In this document: positions 9,255-18,171 of the stretch, in pieces
How the letters are laid out: each line of letters begins with the position of its first letter
Position numbering within the stretch: the first letter of the stretch is position 1
Assembly (NCBI GenBank): GCA_043777595.1
Contig: JAYWHT010000013.1
Span: 1 to 64,000, forward strand
DNA from: JAYVJH01 sp043777595
GTDB lineage: Bacteria; Bacteroidota; Bacteroidia; Cytophagales; Spirosomataceae
DNA: 64,000 nucleotides
Direction of reading: 5' to 3'
Program-made: the position numbers and the translations under genes
Notes under the pieces: model-generated
Seen by the model: the letters and a program-made list of their open reading frames with translations, nothing else
Told to the model about the DNA's origin: nothing
Databases searched by the model: none

Positions 9255-9353
9255 GACGCAAAATGCACTGTGCCTAACATTGTATTTATGAAAAAGGGGG
9301 CAGCCGTAAGTAATTGTACATCACGCTCACCCCGATTTAAAAATTGGGGTGGC

Positions 9354-9382
9354 ATGGTTCAGCGATTGTATCGCCAGAAACG
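9354..9382. repeat. right 29-bp inverted repeat flanking the Rpn gene
   Basis: Exact reverse complement of 8292-8320. On its inner side lies a degenerate CACCCC/GGGGTG hairpin (about 9328-9353) matching the left-hand hairpin in position. The pair bounds a 1.09-kb unit. No obvious target duplication is seen outside the repeats. Confidence 0.9.
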
Positions 9383-9420
9383 GCTATCAAATTTACAAGC
9401 AAAACGAGACAATTTTATTC

Positions 9421-9489
9421 TTATCGGTGGTACGGTTGATATAAAACTTTGTTTATGAGATAGTTATACTTAAACCATGCCACCGATAA
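9421..9489. repeat. imperfect inverted repeat between the Rpn unit and recQ
   Basis: TTATCGGTGGTACGGTT (9421-9437) pairs imperfectly with AAACCATGCCACCGATAA (9472-9488). It lies downstream of recQ, which ends at 9513 on the minus strand, so it could act as its terminator; it may equally be another repeat copy, since it shares the CCATGCCACC string with the right repeat. Confidence 0.4.
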
Positions 9490-9512
9490 CAACCCATATA
9501 TAAGTCAGACCG

Positions 9513-11744
9513 TTAATTGGCTACTTCCGACATAAACTTGATACGCATCAGCCTAATTTCGTCGTCTGTCATGTCGTCGGCTTCAAACTCAATTTTAGCG
9601 TCTTCGATACTATCAGATTCGGCAGCCATAAAGTACGTGAATATTTCTTTTTGGCGGTCTCTGTCCATAATCTGATTGATGTAATAATCTAAATTTAGTT
9701 TTGTACCTGCAAAGCAAATATGCTCAACTTCTTGAATCAAGTCGCTCATTGACATATCTTTTGACTGTGCGATTTCTTCTAAATCTACTTTTCGGTCAAT
9801 TTGCTGAATAATAAAAATCTTAACCTTCGACTTGTTGGCATTTTGTTTTACTACTACATCTTTGGCTGTTTCGATGTCGTTTTCTTCTACATATTTAGTA
9901 ATGGCATCAATAAAATCTTTACCAAACTTATGTACTTTTCCCATACCCACGCCATTGATTTGAGCCATTTCCTGTATCGTTGTCGGATAGGTCGTTGCCA
10001 TTTCTTCGAGCGATGGGTCCTGAAATATAACGTAAGGTGGCAGGTTTTTGTCCCGAGCCAGCTTTCGGCGCAGGGTTTTGAGTAGCGCAAGCAAGGCTTC
10101 GTCATAGGCGATACCACCACTTGACGGAGTCAGATCGTTTTCGTCGTCATCGTTTTTATTTGGATTATCTTCAAAATTATGCTCTTTCGACATCGTAATC
10201 GGATAAGGGTCAGCCATGTACATCTCGCCTTTTTCCGACATTTTCAAAACGCCATAATTTTCGGGGTCTTTCGTCAAATATCCCAAGATAGTTATCTGTC
10301 TGATAACCGACCGCCAATATTCGACGTTGCACTCGTTGATGCCTTCTTCGTTTATTTTGTTGCCTTTGCCATATATTTCTTTGAGTTTGTCGTGTTCGTA
10401 GCTGGCCACGTACATATTTTCGGTTGCCGTAATGAGGTCGGCGAGGTGGTCGCCGTCAAAACGTTGTTCGGTCTGTAAAACGGCTTTGAGTACCAATATA
10501 GCCTCGTTTTGTATCTTAAATTTAGTAGTAGGTTTGAGGCAATTATCACAAAAACCACAATCTTTGTCCATATATTCACCAAAATAACCGAGCAACTGTC
10601 GCCTTCTGCACATTCCCATGTTAGAGTAGGCCGTCATTTCGCCGAGTAGGTGCCGGGCGTTGTCTCGTTCGGTTACTGATTTGTCTTTATTAAATTTTTC
10701 GAGTTTGTTAATATCGTCAATACTATAAAACATCAAGCAGTTGCCTTCGAGGCCGTCTCGTCCACCTCGCCCTGTTTCTTGGTAGTACCCTTCGAGCGAC
10801 TTGGGCGCATCGTAGTGTATCACAAAGCGTACGTCGGGCTTGTCGATACCCATTCCAAAAGCAATGGTAGCCACAACTATATCTGCATCTTCGTTCAAAA
10901 AAGCATCTTGGTTATGAATCCGAGTTGCAGAGTCTAAGCCAGCGTGATACGGCAAGGCTTTTACATCGTTTACGCTCAGCAGGTCTGCCACCTCTTCTAC
11001 TGTTTTGCGGCTCAGACAGTAAACAATACCCGATTTACCTTTGTTATTTTTTACAAACTTAATGAGTTGTTTGGTTACATCTGGGGTTTTGGCTCGTACT
11101 TCGTAGTATAGATTTTTACGATTAAACGATGTTTTGAAGAGTTTGGCTTCTTCCATTCGCAAGTTTTTGATGATGTCTTGCTGTACTTTGGGAGTGGCTG
11201 TGGCCGTGAGAGCAATAATGGGTAGCTCGGCATTGATGTTGTCGATGATTCCCCTGATTCGTCTATACTCTGGTCTAAAATCATGCCCCCATTCTGATAT
11301 ACAGTGGGCTTCGTCGATGGCCACAAAAGCGATATTGACTTTCTGTAAAAATTCTAAATTTTCTTCTTTGGTGAGCGACTCAGGTGCAATGTAGAGTAGT
11401 TTGAGCGTGCCATTGAGTGCATCTTTTTTTACTTTTGTGATTTCGGCTTTGTTGAGTGTCGAGTTCAAAAATTGGGCATTGATACCAAATGCTGTAAGCT
11501 GATCTACTTGGTTTTTCATCAACGCAATCAGAGGCGATATAACAACCGCCAAGCCGTCTGAGCAAATAGCGGGCAACTGATAGCAAAGCGACTTGCCTGC
11601 ACCAGTGGGCATGATTACAAACGTATTTTGATTGGCCATAATGTTCTGGATAATAGCTTCTTGCTCTCCCCTAAACTGACTGAATCCAAAAACGTCTTTG
11701 AGTTTTTCTTTTACTAATTGATGATTAACGACGGTATTCGACAT
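9513..11744 (-). CDS. recQ: ATP-dependent DNA helicase RecQ
   Basis: A 3'-5' DNA helicase for recombination and repair, 743 residues. Visible parts: Q-motif region FGFSQFRGEQEAI, Walker A PTGAGKSLCYQLP, DEAH box AIDEAHCISEWGHDFRPEY, motif VI QETGRGGRDG, and the RQC zinc-binding cysteines (CRRRQLLGYFGE...CGFCDNC). An HRDC-like domain follows (residues about 550-630), then an acidic extension of roughly 100 residues. It starts 49 bp downstream of the DUF4293 gene, so co-transcription is possible. Confidence 0.95.
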   Translation of the reverse strand: MSNTVVNHQLVKEKLKDVFGFSQFRGEQEAIIQNIMANQNTFVIMPTGAGKSLCYQLPAICSDGLAVVISPLIALMKNQVDQLTAFGINAQFLNSTLNKAEITKVKKDALNGTLKLLYIAPESLTKEENLEFLQKVNIAFVAIDEAHCISEWGHDFRPEYRRIRGIIDNINAELPIIALTATATPKVQQDIIKNLRMEEAKLFKTSFNRKNLYYEVRAKTPDVTKQLIKFVKNNKGKSGIVYCLSRKTVEEVADLLSVNDVKALPYHAGLDSATRIHNQDAFLNEDADIVVATIAFGMGIDKPDVRFVIHYDAPKSLEGYYQETGRGGRDGLEGNCLMFYSIDDINKLEKFNKDKSVTERDNARHLLGEMTAYSNMGMCRRRQLLGYFGEYMDKDCGFCDNCLKPTTKFKIQNEAILVLKAVLQTEQRFDGDHLADLITATENMYVASYEHDKLKEIYGKGNKINEEGINECNVEYWRSVIRQITILGYLTKDPENYGVLKMSEKGEMYMADPYPITMSKEHNFEDNPNKNDDDENDLTPSSGGIAYDEALLALLKTLRRKLARDKNLPPYVIFQDPSLEEMATTYPTTIQEMAQINGVGMGKVHKFGKDFIDAITKYVEENDIETAKDVVVKQNANKSKVKIFIIQQIDRKVDLEEIAQSKDMSMSDLIQEVEHICFAGTKLNLDYYINQIMDRDRQKEIFTYFMAAESDSIEDAKIEFEADDMTDDEIRLMRIKFMSEVAN

Positions 11745-11793
11745 TTTGTATGTGGTAATGTTGCTACTATTTGGTTGTAATTTTATGTTGGTG

Positions 11794-12267
11794 TTATCTC
11801 ATGCGATCTTGTGAGCGGACAAATTTTTCGTCTTTACGAATAAAACGATTGGCTAAAAAGTTGGCAACAATGGCCGTAATTAGTCCATAAAAACCAATGC
11901 CAAACTGCCCCATTTCGGCTGGTTCAAACAATGGCTTGGCCTGGCCTACTGCAAAGTACATAACAAGGCCAGTCAGCACTGTCATCAAGATTGAGTTTAT
12001 GGCACAGAGTATGGCTTGTTGAGTACGGTTTTTATATCGAAAAATCGTAAAAATAGCCACAATCGCACAGATTCCAGCCAGCAGGGCAATGTACCAAACG
12101 GGCGTGATATTGGCCGTGATGCCTTGTTGATAGGTGAGTTTGAGCGCCGTTAGGTGAGCAGACTGCGTGCCATCTGTCGAGAGTTTATCCCATATAGGCA
12201 TGGTCATTACTATAACCATAGCCACACCTACGACCGACAAAAACAGAGTTTGTATTCGTTGAAACAT
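11794..12267 (-). CDS. DUF4293 family membrane protein
   Basis: 157 residues with four predicted membrane segments and the family start MFQRIQTLFL. The family is confined mainly to Bacteroidota and has no assigned function. It ends in a basic tail (RKDEKFVRSQDRMR). It precedes recQ and follows the acyltransferase gene on the same strand after a 79-bp gap holding a -7 type box (TATCTTTG, complement of 12312-12319). Its role is not known. Confidence 0.85.
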   Translation of the reverse strand: MFQRIQTLFLSVVGVAMVIVMTMPIWDKLSTDGTQSAHLTALKLTYQQGITANITPVWYIALLAGICAIVAIFTIFRYKNRTQQAILCAINSILMTVLTGLVMYFAVGQAKPLFEPAEMGQFGIGFYGLITAIVANFLANRFIRKDEKFVRSQDRMR

Positions 12268-12346
12268 ACTAAAATAGAGTAATTTATTAGGTTTTAAATT
12301 TGGTTGTCAAACAAAGATACGAACCGAAGGGCAATTTTGAAAGCAA

Positions 12347-13198
12347 CTAATACCCAAACTTTTTATCTTTGCTTGTATCAGAGTCTTTCATCCACGTGAG
12401 TTTATCGTAAGGAATCTCTTGTCCAATCTCTTTTCTGACTCTGGCAATAATGTCTTCGATGGTTGCATCTTTGTCAAATCTGATGGGTGCGCTAAACTTT
12501 ACTGATAGTATTGTATTCGGTTTTTTGAGGCGTAGTCCTTTTTTGTCGAATGCTCGCCGAAAGCCATTGATAACCACTGGCACTACGATTGGGTCGTTTT
12601 CTTTTATCAAATAGCCCGTTCCTTTTCTGACGGGTGCATAAGGGCTGGTTGTGCCTTGTGGGAAGCTCACTATCCAGCCGTGTTTGAGTGCCATACCAAT
12701 TTTGTCGCCCGCCGAAGTATCTAATTCTCGATTTGTATTTTTGCCCTCAGCTCTCCACGACCGTTCAACTGTAATGGCCCCTGCCAAACTAAAAATACGA
12801 GGAATGAACCCCGATTTCATGGTTTCGCCAGCGGCCACATAGTAGCTTCTGGCTCGGGGCGACAGTAAATAAAGCGGCGGTACGATGGTATTTTTAAAAC
12901 CCCATTTGAGGCTACAAAATATTTGATAAAGTGCCATCACATCAGCAAAATAAGTCTGGTGATTTGACAAAAACAATACATTACATTCGGGCAGGTCTTC
13001 CAAATATTCTGTGCCTTCTATTCTTATTCTGTTCATGACCGTGAGCCGCCAGTAGGTTATCCAGCCCAAGGTAAAAATAGCAAAACGCTTGATTAAGAGC
13101 GAGTTATTGAAAGGATCTTTTTCAAATAGCCCCAAAAAGTCCAAAGGCATTAGCCATTTGGGTAACCAGCTAAACTGGGTAGGAACGAGTTCTTGCAT
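12347..13198 (-). CDS. lysophospholipid acyltransferase family protein (PlsC-like)
   Basis: 283 residues with the acyltransferase catalytic H-x4-D motif in SNHQTYFADV and the substrate-binding stretch SFPQGTTSPYAPVRKGTGY. Such enzymes acylate lysophosphatidic acid or another lysolipid at the inner membrane. One or two hydrophobic segments at the N-terminus would anchor it. It lies 12 bp downstream of an alpha/beta hydrolase gene, so the two are probably one transcript. The acceptor is not evident; membership of PlsC proper is uncertain. Confidence 0.85.
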   Translation of the reverse strand: MQELVPTQFSWLPKWLMPLDFLGLFEKDPFNNSLLIKRFAIFTLGWITYWRLTVMNRIRIEGTEYLEDLPECNVLFLSNHQTYFADVMALYQIFCSLKWGFKNTIVPPLYLLSPRARSYYVAAGETMKSGFIPRIFSLAGAITVERSWRAEGKNTNRELDTSAGDKIGMALKHGWIVSFPQGTTSPYAPVRKGTGYLIKENDPIVVPVVINGFRRAFDKKGLRLKKPNTILSVKFSAPIRFDKDATIEDIIARVRKEIGQEIPYDKLTWMKDSDTSKDKKFGY

Positions 13199-13210
13199 AG
13201 TTGAAAAGGT

Positions 13211-13984
13211 TTATTCTGTTTCTACAATCTCGTATTTTGTCAAAAACGACTGCAACAGTTCGTTAAATCGTTGCGGGTGTTCCATCATCGGTGCGTGGCA
13301 ACATTTATCTATAAATCGCAGTTCTGAGTTTTCGATGAGCCGATTGAACTCGTAAGCCACATTGGGCGGTGTAATAGTGTCATTCAGTCCCCAAACCAAC
13401 AGCGTGGGTACTTTGAGGTTGTGTAAGTCTCGTGCCACATTTGTACGTTGAGCCGACTTTGCTATGCCGACAATGCTCATACAACGTTGGTTGGATGCCA
13501 GCGTCGTAAAAACCTCGTCTATCAGTGCAGTCGTGGCTACCTTGGGGTCATAAAAAGTATAAGCTACACGTTCTGAAACAAAGTCATAGCTACCTCGCTT
13601 GGGGTACGAGCCACCCATTCCATTTTCAAAAAGCCCCGAGCTGCCTGTCAACACCAATCGTTGTACTTGGTCGGGGTGTTTGAGTACATACAAAAGCCCA
13701 ATATGGCCGCCGAGTGAGTTACCGATGAGGGTCAATTCGGATAGGTTTTTGAGAGCTACAAATTCTTCTACAAACTCAACGAGTTTTTCTAAACCTGCCT
13801 CCCGAGGCGGTAGCTCATAAATTGGTAATATCGGAATGATGACCCTATAATTTGCTTTAAAACCCCTAATCACGTCGTCCCAGTTGCTCAATGCTCCAAA
13901 CAGTCCGTGCAATAGTAGTAAGGTTTCGCCTTGACCTTCGTCAATATATTTAAAATTTTGTTTTTCTTTAATAGTATAATTCAT
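13211..13984 (-). CDS. alpha/beta hydrolase
   Basis: 257 residues with the complete hydrolase fold: oxyanion region LLLHGLFGALSNWDDV, nucleophile elbow IGNSLGGHIG (serine in GNSLG), acid residue region WGLNDTITPP, and catalytic histidine in CCHAPMMEHPQRF. The spacing resembles MhpC/BioH-like esterases; the substrate cannot be read from sequence. There is no signal peptide. It is first in a likely operon with the acyltransferase gene, suggesting lipid or ester metabolism as an inference only. Confidence 0.85.
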   Translation of the reverse strand: MNYTIKEKQNFKYIDEGQGETLLLLHGLFGALSNWDDVIRGFKANYRVIIPILPIYELPPREAGLEKLVEFVEEFVALKNLSELTLIGNSLGGHIGLLYVLKHPDQVQRLVLTGSSGLFENGMGGSYPKRGSYDFVSERVAYTFYDPKVATTALIDEVFTTLASNQRCMSIVGIAKSAQRTNVARDLHNLKVPTLLVWGLNDTITPPNVAYEFNRLIENSELRFIDKCCHAPMMEHPQRFNELLQSFLTKYEIVETE

Positions 13985-14150
13985 AACGAGACTTAAAACG
14001 GTGCTGCAAATTGTCTTTATTTTAAATCCAAAACCAGATAATTTTCAAAAGATTATCAAATATGCTTGTTTTTATTGAGTTTTGAAAAAATAATCACCCT
14101 TTTTGGCATAACATTTTTATTAAAAAGACTATCTAAATTTACAAATCGTT

Positions 14151-14158
14151 TAGCTTTG
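14151..14158 (+). promoter_or_regulatory. -7 promoter box before the DUF4199 gene
   Basis: TAGCTTTG fits the TAnnTTTG -7 consensus and lies 47 bp upstream of the ATG. No TTTG stands at the right distance upstream, so this is a half-supported site. Confidence 0.4.
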
Positions 14159-14204
14159 TGGCACCGTAAGTATGTACGAGACGCTCATTTATTCATAATT
14201 TTCA

Positions 14205-14774
14205 ATGCAACAATTTATTAGTTTTATCAACAAGCCTATCTTAAAAATATCCCTACTGTTTGGCGTGATTACGGCGGCCTTGGCGTTTAGTTATTTTTTA
14301 GTTTTGTATTTTCTCAAAATTCAGCCTCTCAGTAAAAACATCAGAGTACCCGATTTTGGGTTTTACATTGCTACAATGGCCACCGCCACATGGTACTATC
14401 GTCGGCGTGTAGGCAATGGGCTACTGCATTTGTGGGAAGCACTCACGATATGCTATGTCGTCAATTCGATGGGGGCTTTGCTCACAGGCTGGCTCATTTA
14501 CGGTTTTGTTTCGCTCATCGACCCTACGTTGTTTTCAGGCTATTTGGACGAGTCGTTGCAATTACTGACAAGCGACAAAGCCAATTTAGTAAAAACAATC
14601 GGTGCCGCCGAATACCAAAAAATGTACAATGAAGTAAGCCATAACACGCCCAGCGTATTGATTTCGGACGAATTTGGCAAGAAATCTCTGATGGCCGTCT
14701 TACCTATTATCATCATCTCGCTTTTACTCAGACGACAAGACTACGGTGTCAATCAAATACCCAAATCTAAATAG
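14205..14774 (+). CDS. DUF4199 domain-containing membrane protein
   Basis: 189 residues with four predicted membrane helices (about 14-38, 47-64, 76-105 and a C-terminal one near 165-180) and the family pattern including the WEALTICYVVNSMG segment. A large extracytoplasmic loop lies between helices 3 and 4. DUF4199 proteins are common in Bacteroidota and uncharacterised. The desaturase gene follows 93 bp downstream in the same direction, so a membrane-lipid link is possible but not shown. Confidence 0.85.
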   Translation: MQQFISFINKPILKISLLFGVITAALAFSYFLVLYFLKIQPLSKNIRVPDFGFYIATMATATWYYRRRVGNGLLHLWEALTICYVVNSMGALLTGWLIYGFVSLIDPTLFSGYLDESLQLLTSDKANLVKTIGAAEYQKMYNEVSHNTPSVLISDEFGKKSLMAVLPIIIISLLLRRQDYGVNQIPKSK

Positions 14775-14833
14775 TTGAAACAATAACTGTCAGAATCCAG
14801 TTAAATGCTGAAACGATTTTGCTGATAATTGCG

Positions 14834-14841
14834 TAAATTTG
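14834..14841 (+). promoter_or_regulatory. -7 promoter box before the desaturase gene
   Basis: TAAATTTG matches the -7 consensus 26 bp upstream of the chosen ATG at 14868. A TTTG at 14818-14821 is only 12 bp away, too close for the usual spacing. Confidence 0.35.
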
Positions 14842-14867
14842 CATTAGACTACAAAAAAATAAAAACA

Positions 14868-15980
14868 ATGAAACTAAAAGGACAGTTGCGGTTTGTAAAC
14901 AAAGACAAAAACCTTTTTTATGCGACACTCAAAAAACGCATAGATGCGTATTTTGTAGAAAACAACATTTCTAAGCATGCCAACGGCACGATGATTGTCA
15001 AGACGATTGTGCTTTTGGCTGCCTACACTGTGCCTTTTGCTTGTTTGTTGGCGTTTCAACCTACATACCCGTTGGGTTTGGGCTTGTGGTTTGTGATGGG
15101 CTTGGGCATAGCCGGAATCGGTATGAGCATCATGCACGATGCCAATCATGGGGCATATTCGGCTAATGAAAAAATCAATGATTGGATTGGTTACAGCCTC
15201 AATTTGGCTGGCGGCTCGGTTGTCAATTGGAAGTTTCAGCATAACGTCTTGCACCATACCTATACCAACATCGCTACACACGACGAGGACATTCAAGACC
15301 GCTTGATACTGCGATTTTCGCCCCATTCAAAACTCAAAGCCGTACATCAGTTACAAAAACTCTATGCTTTCTTTTTTTACGGCCTGCTCACGCTCTATTG
15401 GGTTGTTGGCAAAGACTTTGTACAATATGAGTTGTTTATCAGAACGGGTGTCAATACCAATACCAAAGCCCAAAATGCGCTGATGTTGGCTCGGATTATT
15501 GGCAACAAACTTATTTACTTTTTTGTGTTGATTGTTATACCCATTTGGCTCTTTAACATTCCTGTCTATCAGATAGTTACAGGCTTTATGCTCATGCACT
15601 TCGTGGCTGGCATTATACTGACGGTGGTGTTTCAGTTGGCGCACACTGTTGAGGGTACAGCACACCCGCTGGCCAACGAAAAAGGCGTAATCGAAAACGA
15701 CTGGGCGATACATCAATTGCAGACAACTGTCAATTTTTCGAGACACAGCAAATGGATTTCTTGGTATGTGGGTGGCCTCAACTTTCAGGTGGAGCATCAC
15801 TTGTTTTCAAAGATTTGTCATGTTCATTATCCAGCTCTTGCGCCCATCGTCAAGGCCACTGCCGAAGAGTTTGGGCTTAAATATTTAGAAAACAACACCT
15901 TTGCCGATGCGTTAGCTTCACATTTTAGAACTCTCGAACGCTTTGGCCGCTTGCCAGCATTGAGCGATGCCATTGGGTAA
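14868..15980 (+). CDS. membrane fatty acid desaturase (acyl-CoA/acyl-lipid)
   Basis: 370 residues with the three histidine boxes of membrane desaturases: HDANHGAYS, HNVLHHTYTN and QVEHHLFSKICHVHY. Two pairs of hydrophobic helices separate them. The diiron centre uses these histidines to introduce a double bond into acyl chains, tuning membrane fluidity. The QVEHH third box is of the front-end/linoleoyl-CoA desaturase-like class. I chose the ATG at 14868 (MKLKGQL); a longer frame would need a TTG start upstream and would cross the -7 box. Confidence 0.92.
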   Translation: MKLKGQLRFVNKDKNLFYATLKKRIDAYFVENNISKHANGTMIVKTIVLLAAYTVPFACLLAFQPTYPLGLGLWFVMGLGIAGIGMSIMHDANHGAYSANEKINDWIGYSLNLAGGSVVNWKFQHNVLHHTYTNIATHDEDIQDRLILRFSPHSKLKAVHQLQKLYAFFFYGLLTLYWVVGKDFVQYELFIRTGVNTNTKAQNALMLARIIGNKLIYFFVLIVIPIWLFNIPVYQIVTGFMLMHFVAGIILTVVFQLAHTVEGTAHPLANEKGVIENDWAIHQLQTTVNFSRHSKWISWYVGGLNFQVEHHLFSKICHVHYPALAPIVKATAEEFGLKYLENNTFADALASHFRTLERFGRLPALSDAIG

Positions 15981-16101
15981 CGCCATTGTAATACTAATAA
16001 AGCCAAACTGGGGCCATTGCTAAGAGCAGTGGCCCTAGTTTGGTTTTTAAGAATCTGGCGATGGGTTTTTAATTTCCTGGAACGGCAAAGTAGTTTAAAC
16101 T

Positions 16102-16180
16102 TCAAAATCTTTGGGTGATTGGCCTGTTACTTTCTTGAAAGCCCGATTGAACGTTGCCATTGAATTTTTGGGTTACGGCC
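16102..16180 (-). pseudogene. duplicated 3' fragment of the AraC-type regulator gene
   Basis: Positions 16102-16157 are identical over 56 bp to 16963-17018, the 3' end of the intact regulator gene. A second match of 16 bp (16165-16180 to 17088-17103) follows with about 60 bp missing between the two blocks. The fragment lies just outside the DUF6169 gene pair, so the two small genes are bracketed by the intact end and its broken copy. It cannot encode a working protein. Confidence 0.88.
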
Positions 16181-16215
16181 AAGTGCGATTAGGTAACATT
16201 TTTATTTCAATAGTA

Positions 16216-16737
16216 TCATTTAGTTGCATTATATCCATCGATGACATTGAGAAATTGCTCAAAAATCTGCACACGATAGGGGTTTTGCTCTTTGATTATC
16301 AACGAAACAGGATAAAACGTACCATCTGATTCTACAAAACCTGAGTCTATTTTGATGAATGATGCTTGCCTGTAAATTTCAAACCAATCATTAAACTTTC
16401 TCTGACGCAATATCTGCTTTCCGTCCGACGAATCACAAATGTAGATAGCTATGGTATCTTTTGCATTTTCATAAAAATCTATAAAAACAGCAACAACTGT
16501 TGGTGCAACAGATTTGTCTAATGGTACAAAATTGGCCGGATTATCTACTAAAATGATTGAAAATTCAAAAGTTTGCTGCGAAAAAATAGACTCTTCACCA
16601 AAAAGATAAGTTGTTGGTTTGAACGTAACCTCATAAGTGATTTTATTGATAGTCTTGAAGGTATAGCTATTGTTATGTCCACCTATAAAATCAAAAACAT
16701 AAGGGCTATTCGGGGATAATGATTCCTCGTTCCGCAT
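16216..16737 (-). CDS. DUF6169 family protein
   Basis: 173 residues matching the pattern I associate with DUF6169: PYVFDFIGGHNNSYTF near the start, ITYEVTFKPTTYLF, FEFSIIL, then an AVFIDFYEN...IAIYICDSSDGKQILRQRKFNDWF core. No signal peptide or membrane helix. No function is assigned to the family. The start overlaps the end of the upstream small gene by 32 bp, suggesting translational coupling. Codon use is AT-rich relative to neighbours, and the pair sits between duplicated regulator sequences, both signs of insertion. Confidence 0.75.
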   Translation of the reverse strand: MRNEESLSPNSPYVFDFIGGHNNSYTFKTINKITYEVTFKPTTYLFGEESIFSQQTFEFSIILVDNPANFVPLDKSVAPTVVAVFIDFYENAKDTIAIYICDSSDGKQILRQRKFNDWFEIYRQASFIKIDSGFVESDGTFYPVSLIIKEQNPYRVQIFEQFLNVIDGYNATK

Positions 16738-16900
16738 TTTGTTTTATAAGATTTTTTAGTGCTTTTTGATATTCTGGAGTTTTAAATCGTTCTGTGGCTT
16801 CGACCTCGCCTTTGATTTTTTCTTCTTTCCAACGTTTTATAAAACGGTCTATATTGGCTTGCCGTTCTTGGGGGGTTAGTTGCTGCTTAGTAACTTCCAT
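16706..16900 (-). CDS. small helical protein paired with DUF6169
   Basis: 64 residues, highly charged and helical (TPQERQANIDRFIKRWKEEK, then ERFKTPEYQKALKNLI). No known domain recognised. It overlaps the DUF6169 gene by 32 bp on the same strand; overlapping pairs of a short basic helical protein and a compact partner often have linked functions, as in toxin-antitoxin modules, but nothing here proves that. The ATG at 16900 is preceded by an AT-rich stretch. Confidence 0.65.
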   Translation of the reverse strand: MEVTKQQLTPQERQANIDRFIKRWKEEKIKGEVEATERFKTPEYQKALKNLIKQNAERGIIIPE

Positions 16901-16955
16901 GACATTAATTTTTTTAAATTGTTAAGCAAATATACACAAATAAAATGAATCAATT

Positions 16956-18098
16956 TTAGCTATCAAAATCTTTGGGTGATTGGCCTGTTACTTTCTTGAA
17001 AGCCCGATTGAACGTTGCTTTTGAGTTAAAGCCACAGTCATAAGCAATGGCCAGCAATGTAAGCTGTTTTTGCTCGCCTGCTTTGAGTTTTTGGGTTACG
17101 GCCAGTACTCGTTTTTCGTTTATAAAGTCATTGAAGTTTTGCCCAAAACCCTGATTAACAACCTTCGACAAAAACGACGGATTGGTTCGCAGGCTTTTGG
17201 CTAAGTCGGGCAACGATAACTCTGGATTGATAAAACTCTGTTCTTCGACAACGTTTTTTAGTACCTTCGCTTTCCAAAATTCCAAGTCCTCTATGACTTG
17301 CGTTCTGGGTGTGGTGGCTTCGGTTTCTATTTGTTTTGATAATTCTTCAAAAGCTATTTTATTGGTTTTGATATTTGAAAAACCCTCGATTGAAATATAA
17401 TAAAACAAAAAACCAAAGAAGAAAAAATACCACCAACTTCCCTGATAGTCGAGCGGAATACCGAGCAATGGCATGACAATAAAAACCAAAGTAAGGACTA
17501 CAAAAGCCAAAAAAGCGATTAAAAAATTGCGTATCCACCCAAACCGAACGGCATCTGCATTAGATACCATTTGAAATATAAATTTTTGATAATGAGCATA
17601 ATAACGATAGGTAAGTGCCAAATAACCTATCAGTGAAATAAGACTAACAAACTGATACCAATCGGCAAAATCGGGATCTTGTTCTGAGACTAAAAAATAA
17701 TATCTGCCCAAAATTAGTTTGTCAATAACAACCATCACAACATGAAGCACTACCCACAGTATAGCAGGAATAAAATGCCAATATTGGTGTTTTTGTAGCC
17801 TAAAATCGGGATTGAGCTGCGCCTGCACATAAAAATACACCACTGGGCCAATCAACAAGGCATGGTTGAAAGGCACATAAAACAGAATGTCTCGATAGGG
17901 CTGCTCGCCATACCAGCCACCAAAACCCAACATCCAAGGCGCAATAAACACTGCCCCCAAAAACAATAAAGTACTGAGCCAGCGGTCGGCCTTAGAGTCG
18001 TTTAGTATTGATTTTCGGAGAACTAATCCTGAAAAAACCAGTAGATGAACAAAGAAAATAAGTAGTAGTGAGCTGTAAGGACCAAAATAAAAAGTCAT
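16956..18098 (-). CDS. membrane-anchored AraC family transcription regulator
   Basis: 380 residues from the ATG at 18098 (MTFYFGPYSS). The N-terminal 230 residues hold about seven hydrophobic segments; the C-terminal 100 residues form the AraC helix-turn-helix pair (LSLPDLAKSLRTNPSFLSKVVNQ and LAIAYDCGFNSKATFNRAFKKVTGQSP). Such 7TM-AraC proteins are common in Bacteroidota and probably sense a membrane or periplasmic signal. A longer open frame to 18341 only overlaps the neighbouring coding region. It lies downstream of the DoxX operon on the same strand and may control it. Confidence 0.9.
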   Translation of the reverse strand: MTFYFGPYSSLLLIFFVHLLVFSGLVLRKSILNDSKADRWLSTLLFLGAVFIAPWMLGFGGWYGEQPYRDILFYVPFNHALLIGPVVYFYVQAQLNPDFRLQKHQYWHFIPAILWVVLHVVMVVIDKLILGRYYFLVSEQDPDFADWYQFVSLISLIGYLALTYRYYAHYQKFIFQMVSNADAVRFGWIRNFLIAFLAFVVLTLVFIVMPLLGIPLDYQGSWWYFFFFGFLFYYISIEGFSNIKTNKIAFEELSKQIETEATTPRTQVIEDLEFWKAKVLKNVVEEQSFINPELSLPDLAKSLRTNPSFLSKVVNQGFGQNFNDFINEKRVLAVTQKLKAGEQKQLTLLAIAYDCGFNSKATFNRAFKKVTGQSPKDFDS

Positions 18099-18171
18099 GG
18101 GTTGAGTAGTTAGCGATTGTGTAGTATAGTCGGGTAAATTTACAAAATAGTAAACTAACAACCGATAACTA

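Noticed and set aside
9270..9458. Open frame across the right inverted repeat
   Set aside because: It is short, covers repeat DNA and shows no protein-like pattern.
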